Shown piece after piece: positions 23,801 through 33,333 of a stretch of 37,939 nt of DNA. The notes beneath the pieces are model-generated. The model was not told the DNA's origin. It did no database searches and was given only the letters and a program-made list of their open reading frames with translations. Position numbers and translations under genes: made by a program. The DNA comes from Verrucomicrobia subdivision 6 bacterium (lineage in GTDB: Bacteria > Verrucomicrobiota > Verrucomicrobiia > Methylacidiphilales > Verrucolacustridaceae). Location of the stretch: positions 1-37,939 of the forward strand of contig CAMCNF010000005.1 of assembly GCA_945876115.1 (NCBI GenBank), given 5' to 3'. Positions within the stretch are counted from its first letter, which is position 1, and the number at the start of each line of letters is the position of its first letter.

Positions 23801-25720
23801 ATGTTCCGCGAACTTTTCGCCTTCCTCCTGCTCCCCTGCCTCGCCCTCAACCTCGTCGCCGCCCCCGACCCTGATCCCACCGCCACTTCCAATACCCCCG
23901 ACCTCGCCGCCCACACTGTTGTCGTCTTCAACCGCGCCGATCCCGATTCACAATCCCTCGCCGAATTCTACGCCAAAGCCAGATCCATCCCCGCAGACCG
24001 AATTCTTAGCCTCGACGCCCCCCTCACCGAGGAAATTACCCGCGCCGAGTACGATTCAAAAATCCGTTTGCCACTAGAAGAAATCTTCACCTCCCGCGGT
24101 TGGCTTAAACGTACCGAAAACTTTCTCCCCAACCCCATTCTCGGTCTCCAAGGCTCCGTCCCCGTCCAGCAAGCCCAAGACAATCCCATCTGGATCATGG
24201 TTCTCATCCGCGGAATTCCCCTGAAAATCGCCGAAGATCCCACCCTCCTCGCTCCCGAGGCGCTCATGGCCCAGCTCCGCCCCAATGCCGCCGCCGTCGA
24301 TTCAGAACTCGCCCTCCTCCCCATCCAAGGACTCCCCCTCTACGGCCTCGTTGCCAACCCCTACTTCGCGGATAAACGTATCCGACCCTTCGGCCAATTC
24401 TTCGCCAACTACATGATCCTCGTCACCCGCCTCGACGGCCCAACCCCCGCCATCGTCCGCCGCATGATCCAAGATGCGGTCGATACCGAAAAAACCGAAC
24501 TCACCGGTCGCGCCTTCTTCGACCTCCGCTCCATCGAGAAAAAAGACGATCCCTACCGGATGGGCGATGACTGGATCGAACGCGCCTCTCTTCTTTTCCA
24601 AGCCCGCGGATTCGAAGTCGAAATCGACCGCCGTCCCGATGTCGTTTCCAAATATGCCCCCTGGGACCAAATCGCTTTCTACGCAGGTTGGTACACCCAA
24701 GATTGTCACGGCCCCTTCGAAATGCCCTCGGCCCGCTTCCGCCGAGGAGCCATCGCCTACCACATCCACTCCTTCAGCGCGGAAACTGTCCGCTCTGAAA
24801 CAAAAAACTGGGTCGGCCCTCTCCTCGCTCACGGAGCCACCGCCACCATGGGCGCAGTCTACGAGCCTTACCTCCGCTTCACCCCCGACATCAATCTCTT
24901 CGTTAGCTCTCTTCTCGCCGGCCTCTCCTTCGCAGAAGCCGCCTACCAATCCCAGCTCACCCTCTCTTGGATGGTCACCTTTGTCGGAGATCCCCTCTAC
25001 CGCCCCTTTCCGAGGAACTTTTACGAAAATCTCGACGCCGCTCAAACTTCTAACTCCCCCGATCTTCCCTGGTTCCGTCTCCGGAAAGCTCGCCTCCTCG
25101 CCAACGCTGGCTCCCTCTCCGAAACCCGTAGCGCCGTTACCCAACTCCTCGAAGACTTTCCCAAAAACGAAATCATCCTTGAGGGAAGCGCCGATATCTA
25201 TCGCGATCTCAACGAGAAAAAAGATGCCGTCCGCCTCTACGACGAGACCCTCGATCTCCTCGGAAAAAAAGAACCTCGCGACCGCCTCCGTATCCTCATG
25301 AAACTCGCCGATCTCTATCGCCGTGACGATAAGGCCAATCAAGCCATGGCCACCTACGAACAACTCATGCAGGAATTCCCCGATGCCGCCAAAGGCACTG
25401 GCCTCGGCGATCGCGCGCTCGCTCTCGCCTCAGGAGAAGGAATCTCCGAACTGCCCAGCGCCCTCGCCGCCTATAAAGATGAAGTCGAAGCCGCCCAACT
25501 CGCTGCCGCCGTCGCCAAAGCCGCCGCCCAACCTCCCGCCAACGTCCGCCCCGAAGCCACCGCCGCCGATCAAGCCGCCGTCGCTCAGGCCGCAGGCTCC
25601 CGCCCCAGCCTCCCCGATACCACCACCCCACCCCACGCCCCCACACCTCCCACCCCCACCCAACTCCCCAATCCAACCCCCGCCACCAACAACCTCACCG
25701 ACCCCAACACTCCAAAATAG
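23801..25720 (+). CDS. TIGR03790-family secreted protein with TPR-like C-terminus
   Basis: The 639-residue protein starts at the ATG at 23801 with a signal peptide (MFRELFAFLLLPCLALNLVAA). The frame is open another 204 codons upstream, but that stretch only overlaps the MBL gene. Residues about 35-410 fit TIGR03790: HTVVVFNRADPDSQSLAEFY, ARSIPADRIL, WIMVLIRGIPLKI and FVGDPLYRPF. Residues about 420-550 hold TPR-like helices (DAVRLYDETLDLL, QAMATYEQLMQEFP). The last 90 residues are Ala- then Pro/Thr-rich and likely unstructured. The family's role is unknown; it is exported. It converges with hisB, leaving a 52-base gap with no terminator seen. Confidence 0.85.
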   Translation: MFRELFAFLLLPCLALNLVAAPDPDPTATSNTPDLAAHTVVVFNRADPDSQSLAEFYAKARSIPADRILSLDAPLTEEITRAEYDSKIRLPLEEIFTSRGWLKRTENFLPNPILGLQGSVPVQQAQDNPIWIMVLIRGIPLKIAEDPTLLAPEALMAQLRPNAAAVDSELALLPIQGLPLYGLVANPYFADKRIRPFGQFFANYMILVTRLDGPTPAIVRRMIQDAVDTEKTELTGRAFFDLRSIEKKDDPYRMGDDWIERASLLFQARGFEVEIDRRPDVVSKYAPWDQIAFYAGWYTQDCHGPFEMPSARFRRGAIAYHIHSFSAETVRSETKNWVGPLLAHGATATMGAVYEPYLRFTPDINLFVSSLLAGLSFAEAAYQSQLTLSWMVTFVGDPLYRPFPRNFYENLDAAQTSNSPDLPWFRLRKARLLANAGSLSETRSAVTQLLEDFPKNEIILEGSADIYRDLNEKKDAVRLYDETLDLLGKKEPRDRLRILMKLADLYRRDDKANQAMATYEQLMQEFPDAAKGTGLGDRALALASGEGISELPSALAAYKDEVEAAQLAAAVAKAAAQPPANVRPEATAADQAAVAQAAGSRPSLPDTTTPPHAPTPPTPTQLPNPTPATNNLTDPNTPK

Positions 25721-25772
25721 ATTTCTCCTGCCCATCCCAATCTCCACCGCACCTGCTTTTTTTAGCCGAATC

Positions 25773-26372
25773 TCAAATCCTCCCCTTCGTACTTGGAACA
25801 CCCCTCACCCGCGGATCTCTTCGCACCGCTTCCTCCAATGCTCGGGCCAAACCCTTAAAAATCGCCTCGATCTGGTGGTGCACATCTCTCCCATAAAGAA
25901 TCTCCACATGCAGATTCATCCCCGACTGCACCGCCAACGATCGTAGAAACTCCTCCACCAACTGCGCCGGAAAAGTTCCTGCCCGCCCGCGCCGATTTAA
26001 CCCACGTAACTCCAAATAAGGTCTCCCACTCAGATCCACCGCCACTCGCGCCAACGTCTCATCCATCGGCACATGCGCACAACCATACCGTCGGATCCCC
26101 TCCTTCTTCCCTAAGGCTACCGCCAAAACCTGTCCCAAAACCAAACCCACATCCTCCACTGTGTGATGCAGGTCCACATCTAAATCCCCCTTCGCTTTCA
26201 CCTCTAGATCGAACAACCCATGCCTCGCAAAAAGATTCAGCATGTGATCAAAAAAAGGAATCCCCGTCTTCACCTTCGCCGTCCCTCTCCCATCCAAATT
26301 CAGCCGAACAGAAATCTCTGTCTCACTCGTCTTCCGAGTCTTCTGCGCTTGCCGTTTCCCTAATTTCTTCAT
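25773..26372 (-). CDS. hisB: Imidazoleglycerol-phosphate dehydratase
   Basis: The 199-residue protein is a single-domain HisB that dehydrates imidazole glycerol phosphate in histidine synthesis. It shows [59 protein letters not shown] and the second [15 protein letters not shown]. The paired His clusters bind manganese. The 14-residue basic leader ([13 protein letters not shown]) is a little longer than usual. The start overlaps the hisD stop by four bases. Confidence 0.96.
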   Translation of the reverse strand: MKKLGKRQAQKTRKTSETEISVRLNLDGRGTAKVKTGIPFFDHMLNLFARHGLFDLEVKAKGDLDVDLHHTVEDVGLVLGQVLAVALGKKEGIRRYGCAHVPMDETLARVAVDLSGRPYLELRGLNRRGRAGTFPAQLVEEFLRSLAVQSGMNLHVEILYGRDVHHQIEAIFKGLARALEEAVRRDPRVRGVPSTKGRI

Positions 26373-27631
26373 CGCAGCCTAGTTTCCACAGAATGAGCAT
26401 GGGCGTCGAGTCGCTCCAACCGCGCTAAAACCCCTACCGCCTTCGCCGATTTTCTCACCGCCGCCTCCCCGTACTCCACCACGCTCACCCGTTTCACAAA
26501 ATCCTCCACCCGCAACCCCGCAAAAGACCTCCCCGCACCTCCCGTCGGCAAAGTGTGGCTAGGTCCCGCCAGGTAATCCCCTAAGGCCACCGCCGAGTAG
26601 TTCCCTACAAAAACCGCCCCCGCACAACGGATTCCCACCGCAATTTTTTTTGCACCGCGACAGCACAAGGCAAGATGCTCTGGCGCGATCGCCTCCGCCC
26701 ACTCCACCGCCTGCCTTAAAGTCTGCGTTCGCACTAGTGTCGTTCCCTGCCGCAACACATCCCGCAGATACTTCGCCCGAGGTTGGCGCGCACTCTGACT
26801 TAAAACCTGCGCGAGCACCTCCCCCAGAATCCTCCTCGATGGGGTCAACAGATAGATCTGACTCCCCGGCCCATGCTCCGCCTGTGCCACCAAATCGGCC
26901 GCCACCCACTCAGGCCTGGACGACTCATCCGCCACCACCGCAATCTCACTCGGCCCAGGAAGAAGATCAATTCCTACTCTCCCAAAAACCTGCCTCTTCG
27001 CCTCCACCACCCACCCGCTCCCTGGACCACAGATCTTTTCCACCGGACGAATCGTCTCCGTCCCATAGGCCATCGCCGCAATCGCCTGCGCGCCTCCCAC
27101 CTGGTAAATCTCCGTCGCCCCCGCCTTCTGCAAGGCCCACCCCAACACCGGATGAACCGGCCCAGGTGTGCAGGCCACAATCTGCTTCACCCCCGCAACT
27201 CGGGCCAGTACCACCGTCATCAAAGCCGTCGAAACCAGTGGAGCCGTTCCCCCTGGCACATAAACCCCCACTCGACCTAAAGCAGGAAAGTTTTCCCCCG
27301 TCCGCGCACCCTGCCGATTTTGTCCCACCCACCCCTTCGGTCGAGTCCGCCTAGCAAACTCTGCAATATTTTTTTCCGCCAAGGCCAACGCTTTTCTCTC
27401 CTGCGCTAAAGGCGCTCGAAACCTTCCTCGAATTTTAAGTTCCGCTAAACGAATCGACTTTTGGGCAAAACGATTATGAATCCGGACCAAAGCCCGATCT
27501 CCGCCCCTTCGCACCTCCGTAATTATTTTTTCCACTGCCGCCCGTACTCGCCCGTCCGGTTCCGGAGTACGCGTCAACTCCGCCAACACCTTGGCCGCAT
27601 CTTTTCTCTTACTCGTGTCGACGATTCTCAT
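26369..27631 (-). CDS. hisD: Histidinol dehydrogenase
   Basis: The 420-residue enzyme oxidises histidinol to histidine. Seen are [39 protein letters not shown] (usually AEHDPxAQ), EHLALCC and a C-terminal [22 protein letters not shown]. The start at MRIVDTSK (27629-27631) is chosen over one seven codons upstream because GGGAG lies ten bases before it and it avoids overlap with guaA. It lies seven bases after guaA and overlaps hisB as ATGA, so the three genes form one operon. Confidence 0.95.
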   Translation of the reverse strand: MRIVDTSKRKDAAKVLAELTRTPEPDGRVRAAVEKIITEVRRGGDRALVRIHNRFAQKSIRLAELKIRGRFRAPLAQERKALALAEKNIAEFARRTRPKGWVGQNRQGARTGENFPALGRVGVYVPGGTAPLVSTALMTVVLARVAGVKQIVACTPGPVHPVLGWALQKAGATEIYQVGGAQAIAAMAYGTETIRPVEKICGPGSGWVVEAKRQVFGRVGIDLLPGPSEIAVVADESSRPEWVAADLVAQAEHGPGSQIYLLTPSRRILGEVLAQVLSQSARQPRAKYLRDVLRQGTTLVRTQTLRQAVEWAEAIAPEHLALCCRGAKKIAVGIRCAGAVFVGNYSAVALGDYLAGPSHTLPTGGAGRSFAGLRVEDFVKRVSVVEYGEAAVRKSAKAVGVLARLERLDAHAHSVETRLR

Positions 27632-27638
27632 AAATAAA

Positions 27639-29270
27639 CTACTCCCACTCAATCGTGGCCGGTGGCTTGGAACTAATATCCAGCACCACCCGATTAATCC
27701 CCTTCACTTCGTTGCAGATCCGATTCGAAATCCGTCCCAACAGATCTCCAGGTAACCGCACCCAATCCGCCGTCATCCCATCCTTACTTTCCACCACCCG
27801 AATCGCCACCGCATTGTCGTAGGTTCGCTCATCCCCCATCACCCCCACACTCCGACAAGGCAAGAGCACCGCAAAACTTTGCCAAACCCGATAGTACCAT
27901 CCTGAGGCTTTCATCTCCTCCACTACGATCGCATCCGCTTCTCGCAAAATCGATAGTTTTTGCTCCTCGATCGCTCCCAAACAGCGGACCGCTAGCCCCG
28001 GCCCTGGGAACGGTTGCCGCCAAACCATCTCTTTCGGCAAACCCAGCACCGCCCCCACCTTGCGCACCTCATCTTTAAAAAGCTGCCGCAACGGTTCCAC
28101 CAAGCCCAACTTCATTCGCTTGGGCAAGCCTCCCACATTGTGATGACTCTTAATCAAAGACGCAGGATTGCCCGCAATCGGTACACTCTCAATCACGTCA
28201 GGATAAAGGGTTCCTTGGGCCAAGAATTGTGCCCCCCGCCCAATTTTTTTCGATGCTTCATCAAAAACCCGAATGAATTCCCGCCCAATAATCTTCCGCT
28301 TCCTTTCTGGATCTGCCACCCCACGCAATCTTCGCAAGAACCTCGCCCGCGCATCAATCACCGTCAGATTAAAATGCCGGTGCTTCCCAAAGATTCTCTT
28401 TACGCTGGCCACTTCATCTTTTCGTAACAACCCATTATCCACAAAAATACAACGCAATCGGTTCCCAATCGCCCGGTGCAATAACGCCGCCGCCACGCTC
28501 GAGTCCACCCCCCCACTTAACCCAAGAATCACCCGCCCCGTCCCCACCTGCTCCCGCACCTCCCCAATCGCCTTCTTTAAAAACGAGCCCATCGTCCAAT
28601 TGCCCTTACACTCACAGATTTTTATGAGAAAATTACTCAGAATCTTCTGGCCCTTCGGCGTGTGAGAAACCTCGGGATGAAATTGAAGTCCATAAATATC
28701 CCCCTTGCGCACCACCGCATAAGGACTGTTTTCCGTTGTGGCCACAGAAACAAAACCCCGCGGCAACCGAGTCACCCGATCTCCGTGACTATTCCAGATC
28801 TCCAGCCGATTCGGCAATCGATCCAGCAAAGGACACGCCCGCTTACGCCGCAAGATTCCCCTGCCATATTCCCGCCTCGTTCCCCGTGCCACCTGCCCCC
28901 CAAACTCCTTCACCAAAAGCTGCATACCATAGCAGATCCCCAAAATCGGGATTCCTAAATGAAATATCTTTCGATCCATCTTGGGCGCGTTTTTTCCGTA
29001 GACGCTGGCCGGACCTCCGCTCAAAACAATTCCCTTCGGCCGTAACCCCAATACTTTCTTTGCCGAAATCGTGTGAGGAACAATCTCCGAAAAAACTTTC
29101 GCTTCCCGAATTCGCCGAGCAATCACCTGGGTGTACTGCGATCCAAAATCAAGGATCAGCACACGCTCGGGAATCGAGGAAAGAGTCTTCGGTGGCTTCA
29201 AGCGTACTACTTCACCTCTTCCTTCAGAATCGTCAAGCCCCACTGCGTACTTCTTCACAAGATCTGCCAT
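27639..29270 (-). CDS. guaA: GMP synthase (glutamine-hydrolysing)
   Basis: The 543-residue enzyme makes GMP from XMP with glutamine and ATP. The class I amidotransferase domain has Cys113 in GICYGMQLL and the His198/Glu200 pair in QFHPEVSHT. The PP-loop ATP site is [10 protein letters not shown] at about 251-260, and the C-terminal dimer domain ends KPPATIEWE. The first 34 or so residues are extra compared with the E. coli enzyme; an in-frame TTG at residue 24 is an alternative start. The gene heads an operon with hisD and hisB and diverges from the ppx gene across 62 bases. Confidence 0.96.
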   Translation of the reverse strand: MADLVKKYAVGLDDSEGRGEVVRLKPPKTLSSIPERVLILDFGSQYTQVIARRIREAKVFSEIVPHTISAKKVLGLRPKGIVLSGGPASVYGKNAPKMDRKIFHLGIPILGICYGMQLLVKEFGGQVARGTRREYGRGILRRKRACPLLDRLPNRLEIWNSHGDRVTRLPRGFVSVATTENSPYAVVRKGDIYGLQFHPEVSHTPKGQKILSNFLIKICECKGNWTMGSFLKKAIGEVREQVGTGRVILGLSGGVDSSVAAALLHRAIGNRLRCIFVDNGLLRKDEVASVKRIFGKHRHFNLTVIDARARFLRRLRGVADPERKRKIIGREFIRVFDEASKKIGRGAQFLAQGTLYPDVIESVPIAGNPASLIKSHHNVGGLPKRMKLGLVEPLRQLFKDEVRKVGAVLGLPKEMVWRQPFPGPGLAVRCLGAIEEQKLSILREADAIVVEEMKASGWYYRVWQSFAVLLPCRSVGVMGDERTYDNAVAIRVVESKDGMTADWVRLPGDLLGRISNRICNEVKGINRVVLDISSKPPATIEWE

Positions 29271-29332
29271 CGCTTATCTTTTTCCCCGCCCTGCGTATTG
29301 CCCATCCCTCAGCAATCCGCTTTAACTTCCTT

Positions 29333-30274
29333 GTGCCCCGCCCGCCCATCCGCGCCGCCGTCCTCGACCTCGGCTCCAACACCTTTAAACTCCTTCTCGC
29401 CGAACAGTCCGGCTCCACCCTCCGCCTCCATCACGAAAAAGCTTATCCCGTACGCCTCGGCCAAGGTGTCGCTCTCACCGGTAAAATCCAACCCGCTACC
29501 TCTCGACGCGCTCTTCGACTCCTCGCCCGCCTCCAACGCAAAATCCGCATTTTTCATCCAAGCAAAATCATCGCCGTCGCCACCGGCACTCTTCGCCTTG
29601 CCCGCAATCGCCAATCCTTCCTTCTTCCAGCCTCTCGCATCCTCGGTCGCAAGATTTCCCTCCTCACCGGCCACACCGAAGGTCGCCTCATCGCCCTCGC
29701 TGCACGCCAACTCTCCTCCACCCGCTCCCCCCGATTTCACATCGACCTCGGCGGCGGGAGCCTCGAAGTCATCGACTCCCGTCATCCCTCCCGCCCAACC
29801 ATCATCAGCCTCAATCTCGGTTGCGTCGCTATCCGCGACACTCTTCTCCCCCACCACCCTCCATCCCCTTTGGCCTGGCTCCACGCCACCACCCAAATTC
29901 AAAAAGCACTAAAGAAAATTCGCCGTCCCGCCCGCCCCACCCACGCCAGCTTTTCCGGCGGCACCGGCCACGCCTACGCCTGTCTTCTCCAAAGTCAAAA
30001 TATCAAAGCCCGCCGACTCGAGGGGTTTCGCCTTAAGCTCACCAAGCTCGATTCTCTCATTGATCAAATTCGCCCTCTCACCCTCTCCCGCCTCCGCCGC
30101 CTGCCCGGCATGCCATCCGATCGCGCCTCCGTCGCCCTCGCCGCATTTCTCGTCCTGCGCGAAACCATGGCCCGCCTTCAGCTCACTTCCGTCCAACTCA
30201 CCACCCACGGCTTGCGCTATGGAGTCTGGCTCGACCAGATCGCTCCCGTACCCCTGAAAAAGATTATCCGATGA
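29333..30274 (+). CDS. Ppx/GppA phosphatase, catalytic part only
   Basis: The 313-residue protein starts with GTG at 29333, right before the family opening RAAVLDLGSNTFKLLLAE. The ASKHA-fold phosphate motifs are present: AVATGTLRLARNR, LTGHTEGRLIA, HIDLGGGSLEVID and SFSGGTGHAYA. Exopolyphosphatase/GppA enzymes cut polyphosphate or pppGpp. The frame is open upstream, but only in antisense to guaA, so it is not used. The C-terminal HD-like domain found fused in many Ppx proteins is encoded by the next gene, which overlaps by four bases. Confidence 0.9.
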   Translation: MPRPPIRAAVLDLGSNTFKLLLAEQSGSTLRLHHEKAYPVRLGQGVALTGKIQPATSRRALRLLARLQRKIRIFHPSKIIAVATGTLRLARNRQSFLLPASRILGRKISLLTGHTEGRLIALAARQLSSTRSPRFHIDLGGGSLEVIDSRHPSRPTIISLNLGCVAIRDTLLPHHPPSPLAWLHATTQIQKALKKIRRPARPTHASFSGGTGHAYACLLQSQNIKARRLEGFRLKLTKLDSLIDQIRPLTLSRLRRLPGMPSDRASVALAAFLVLRETMARLQLTSVQLTTHGLRYGVWLDQIAPVPLKKIIR

Positions 30275-30864
30275 TTCCATCTTCCCCCGCCATCCAAGAG
30301 GCTCTCGCCTTCATGAAAAAATTGGAACGCGAACCCGCTCACGTTCAGCACGTCACTCTCTGGGCGGCCTTTCTTTTCCGTGAACTCCAGAACTTCCACC
30401 AACTCTCCCCCACCGATGAGGAACTCCTCGTCATCGCCTCCCTCCTCCACGATACCGGTTGGTCCACCGCCACAGACGAAAAACCCCACCACAAGGAATC
30501 CGCTCGCCTCATCCGCGAACACCAATGGAAAAATCTTACGAAACAACAAATCACCATGGTCGCCCTCCTCGCCCGCTATCACCGCAAAAACCCTCCCTCC
30601 CCCCTCCATCAGCGTTACCAAAATTTACCCAAAGAACGCAAACACGCCCTTCACTATCTCGCTGGAATCCTCCGCGTCGCCGATGCCCTAGACCGCTCCC
30701 ACCGCCAAAACCTTCACCCCTGCAAACTCGAACTTCGACCCGGAGTCTGCCTCATTCAATCCAAGGGAACCGACCCCGAAGAAGCCATCTTCGGCCTCGA
30801 ACGCAAGGGTGACCTCTTTCAAAATGCCTTCTCCCTTCAACCTTTTCTCAAATTAGTCTCCTAG
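30271..30864 (+). CDS. HD-domain protein, split-off partner of Ppx/GppA
   Basis: The 197-residue protein has the HD signature: HVQHVTLWAAFLF, LLHDTGW, HHKESARLI and RYHRK, then RVADALDRSH near residue 140. This arrangement (ending in a C-terminal beta part with CLIQSKG) matches the HD region that follows the catalytic domains in long Ppx/GppA proteins. The start ATG overlaps the ppx stop (ATGA), which supports joint action. It could also act alone as a phosphohydrolase. Confidence 0.85.
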   Translation: MIPSSPAIQEALAFMKKLEREPAHVQHVTLWAAFLFRELQNFHQLSPTDEELLVIASLLHDTGWSTATDEKPHHKESARLIREHQWKNLTKQQITMVALLARYHRKNPPSPLHQRYQNLPKERKHALHYLAGILRVADALDRSHRQNLHPCKLELRPGVCLIQSKGTDPEEAIFGLERKGDLFQNAFSLQPFLKLVS

Positions 30865-30906
30865 CAGGAATGGCACGCCGTTGCCGTTCTGCTTTAATGA
30901 CTTCCC

Positions 30907-32088
30907 ATGACTATGAAACGGTGGCGCCCTCAACTCATCGCCCTTGCCATCCTCCTCGCCTTCGTCGGCTTCTCCGCCAGTTATGTCCGCTACTTCGTCC
31001 GCGTCCGCACCCACAGCGTTATCGTCTTTTTTGTTCCTGGAGCTAGCCCCGAACTCCTCGCCCTCGCCCAGGCCCGCGACCCCAATCGCCGCCTCGCAGG
31101 CCTCGACCACGCCGACGGCATGGCCTTCGTCGAATCCCAATCCACCGATCACCTCACCGGCGACGCCGCCGCCCTCGCCTCCTTTCTCGCCACCGGCCAA
31201 CCCGGCCCCTCCGGTCGCCTCAGCCTTCGCTACGACGGAAAACCTGCCGATACCCTCCTTTATGAAGCCCAACGCAACGGTCGCGCCATCGGCATCATCT
31301 CCTCAGGCTCCATCACCTCCCCTGGCGTGGCCGCTTTTTACTCACACCAAGCCGATGCCTCGGTCTCCTCCACCATCGCTAATCAACTCCTCGACACCAC
31401 CCGCATCGACCTCATCTTCGGTGGCGGTCGCGAAGTTTTCACCGCCGAGAAACAGGCAGGCCACCGCAACCTCGAGCAGGAAGCCCAAAAGCTCGACTAC
31501 ACCCTCCTCTTCGATCGCGCCGGCCTCGAGAGCTTTCCCGCTTGGAATACCCGCAAAGCCTTCGGCCTTTTTGCCCCCGGCCCTCTTCCCCTCACCGCCG
31601 CCGCCGGCGAACCAGGCACCATCCGCCTCTCCGATCTCGTCCGCCGTGCCATCGAGACTCTCGCCTACAATCTTCTCGGCTACTTTCTTGTCATCGATCA
31701 CCCGCTCGTCGCCCTCGCCGCAGGCCAAAATCAAGCGGATCTCGCCGCACGCCAAATTCAGGAACTCGATCGGGCCGTCGATACCGCTCGCCAATACGCA
31801 GGCAAAAACACTCTGATCTTGATCTACTGCCCCTACTCCCTCGGCGGCTTCCAATTTCTCGATGCCCCTACCCTGGGAAACAAAAAAACCTCCGCCCGCC
31901 TCCCCTCCCTGTCCTGGCATAATGGCCCAGGCAAAAAAGGCTCCGATCCCGCCGCCATCTCCACCGGAAAACTGGGCGCACCCTCCGCAGGCTTCGGTTG
32001 GGTCGTCGCCTATGGCAAAGGCTCGGAAAAAATTCACGGCATCCTTAACCCAGGCGAACTCCACGCCATCCTCAGTCGCCAGCTCTGA
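30907..32088 (+). CDS. Membrane-anchored alkaline-phosphatase-like pseudoenzyme
   Basis: The 393-residue protein has an N-terminal membrane helix (about 9-26), then follows the alkaline phosphatase (PhoA) framework in order. Known catalytic positions are replaced. The metal Asp in the usual GDGMG is Pro44 in VPGAS. The nucleophile Ser after Asp is Ala87 in GDAAALASFLATG. THATPAAF became TSPGVAAF. The Asp and His of the IDHAAH block are Ala and Gly in ALAAG. ADHETGG became CPYSLGG. The C-terminal His before TGE is gone, though YGKGSEKIHG remains. LIFGGGREVF and the general layout are preserved. Such even loss suggests a structural or binding role, not decay. It lies in the ppx-HD cluster, 42 bases after the HD gene. 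Confidence 0.8.
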   Translation: MTMKRWRPQLIALAILLAFVGFSASYVRYFVRVRTHSVIVFFVPGASPELLALAQARDPNRRLAGLDHADGMAFVESQSTDHLTGDAAALASFLATGQPGPSGRLSLRYDGKPADTLLYEAQRNGRAIGIISSGSITSPGVAAFYSHQADASVSSTIANQLLDTTRIDLIFGGGREVFTAEKQAGHRNLEQEAQKLDYTLLFDRAGLESFPAWNTRKAFGLFAPGPLPLTAAAGEPGTIRLSDLVRRAIETLAYNLLGYFLVIDHPLVALAAGQNQADLAARQIQELDRAVDTARQYAGKNTLILIYCPYSLGGFQFLDAPTLGNKKTSARLPSLSWHNGPGKKGSDPAAISTGKLGAPSAGFGWVVAYGKGSEKIHGILNPGELHAILSRQL

Positions 32089-32111
32089 ATCCTACCCAAA
32101 TCCGCGAAATC

Positions 32112-32849
32112 TTGGCCACCCACGGCCTGCGCCCCCTGCGCCAGCTCGGCCAGAACTTTCTCGTCGAACCCACCCTCGCCACCGTCATCGCCGCCGCCCT
32201 CCCCCCACCCAAACCCGAACCCATCCAAGAAATCGGCCCAGGCCTCGGCGCCCTCACCCGCGCCCTCCTCACCGCAGGCCACACCATCGAAGCGTTCGAA
32301 ATCGACCAAGGTCTCATCACCTGGCTTCGCCAATCCTTCCAAGACGAACCCCGCTTCCAACTCATCGAAGGAGATGCCCTCCAAACCCTCGCCCAACATC
32401 CACCCCGCTCCTTCGTCTGCGGCAATCTCCCCTACTCCATCTCCACCCCACTCCTCGTTCAACTCGCCCTCCGGTCTCCACCCCCCCAATCGATCGTCGT
32501 CACTCTCCAGAAAGAAGTCGCCGACCGCTTTGTCGCCCTTCCCCGCACCCCTGAGTACGGCGCCGTCACCATTCTCCTCCAAACCGTTTTCCTTCTCGAA
32601 AAAATTCGTACCCTTCCCCCTGAAGTCTTTTATCCTCGCCCCCAAATCGAGTCCGCCGTCTTGCGACTCACCTCTCGTCCCTCCATCCCTCATGATCTCA
32701 TTAACTTTTATGCTTTTGTAAAAAAAGGATTCTCCCAACGACGCAAACAACTTCAACGACTCCTTCCCGTCCCCCTCACCCAACGAGCCGAAGAACTCGA
32801 TCCTGCCGCATGGCACCAACTCTATGAACAGTACGGACGAAAAGTTTGA
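32112..32849 (+). CDS. rsmA: 16S rRNA dimethyladenosine transferase
   Basis: The protein is RsmA/KsgA, which dimethylates two adjacent adenines near the 3' end of 16S rRNA. Seen are RPLRQLGQNFL, the SAM motif QEIGPGLGALT, FEIDQGL, the acceptor motif GNLPYSIS and the C-terminal helical part with KKGFSQRRKQL. The first ordinary start is TTG at 32112. Upstream in frame, nine codons encode LNPTQIREI, which also looks like the family N-terminus, beginning at a CTG (32085-32087) that overlaps the previous stop as CTGA. The true start may therefore be CTG. The 3' end overlaps the Nudix gene by 26 bases. Confidence 0.94.
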   Translation: MATHGLRPLRQLGQNFLVEPTLATVIAAALPPPKPEPIQEIGPGLGALTRALLTAGHTIEAFEIDQGLITWLRQSFQDEPRFQLIEGDALQTLAQHPPRSFVCGNLPYSISTPLLVQLALRSPPPQSIVVTLQKEVADRFVALPRTPEYGAVTILLQTVFLLEKIRTLPPEVFYPRPQIESAVLRLTSRPSIPHDLINFYAFVKKGFSQRRKQLQRLLPVPLTQRAEELDPAAWHQLYEQYGRKV

Positions 32850-33333
32850 TCTCGTCGATCAGGAGGACCGTGTCATCGGCTCCGCCCTTCGCTCCCAGAT
32901 CCACGCCCAAGGCCTACTCCATCGTGCCGTTCACCTCTGGCTCTTTCATCCCGATGGCCGTCTCCTTCTCCAACGACGCTCCTTACAAAAAGACCGCGAA
33001 CCTGGTCGCTGGACCTCTAGCGTCAGTGGTCATGTCAACGCAGGAGAAACCTACGAAACCGCTATGCACCGCGAAATCCCCGAAGAGATTGGCATCCCCA
33101 CCTCCTCCTGCCTTGCCCTCACCCGCCTTCACTACATCCCCGCCTGCTCCGAAACCGATCAGGAGTTTGTCTGGCTTTACCGCGCCATCCACTCAGGCCC
33201 CTTTACCCCCGACCCTCATGAAGTCGCTGGCCTCACCTTTTTCTCCCCACAAGAAATCGATCAGCTCATTATCCGCCAACCCCAAAACTTCTCCACCTGC
33301 CTCCTTTTCCTTTGGCAAAAACACCACCCATGA
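32824..33333 (+). CDS. Nudix hydrolase, YfcD / IPP-isomerase-like
   Basis: The 169-residue protein has a complete Nudix box (GHVNAGE, seven residues, REIPEEIGI) and the HRAVHLWLFHPDGRLLLQRRS region shared by YfcD and type 1 isopentenyl-diphosphate isomerases. The cysteine that isomerases carry just before the box is Ser here (SSVSGH), and the full Nudix box favours a hydrolase. Its neighbour is a carotenoid-type desaturase, so a link to isoprenoids is possible but unproven. The ATG at 32824 lies inside the end of rsmA. Confidence 0.85.
   Translation: MNSTDEKFDLVDQEDRVIGSALRSQIHAQGLLHRAVHLWLFHPDGRLLLQRRSLQKDREPGRWTSSVSGHVNAGETYETAMHREIPEEIGIPTSSCLALTRLHYIPACSETDQEFVWLYRAIHSGPFTPDPHEVAGLTFFSPQEIDQLIIRQPQNFSTCLLFLWQKHHP

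Noticed and set aside
24302-25363. 353-residue minus-strand open frame
   Set aside because: Antisense to the well-supported TIGR03790 gene; Gly/Glu/Val-rich composition typical of antisense of this codon usage.
28736-29332. Long upstream extension of the Ppx/GppA frame
   Set aside because: It is antisense to the conserved guaA, and the family N-terminus starts at the GTG at 29333.
32824-33333. Isopentenyl-diphosphate isomerase (idi) call for the Nudix gene
   Set aside because: The catalytic cysteine position is Ser and the Nudix box is complete, so hydrolase is safer.
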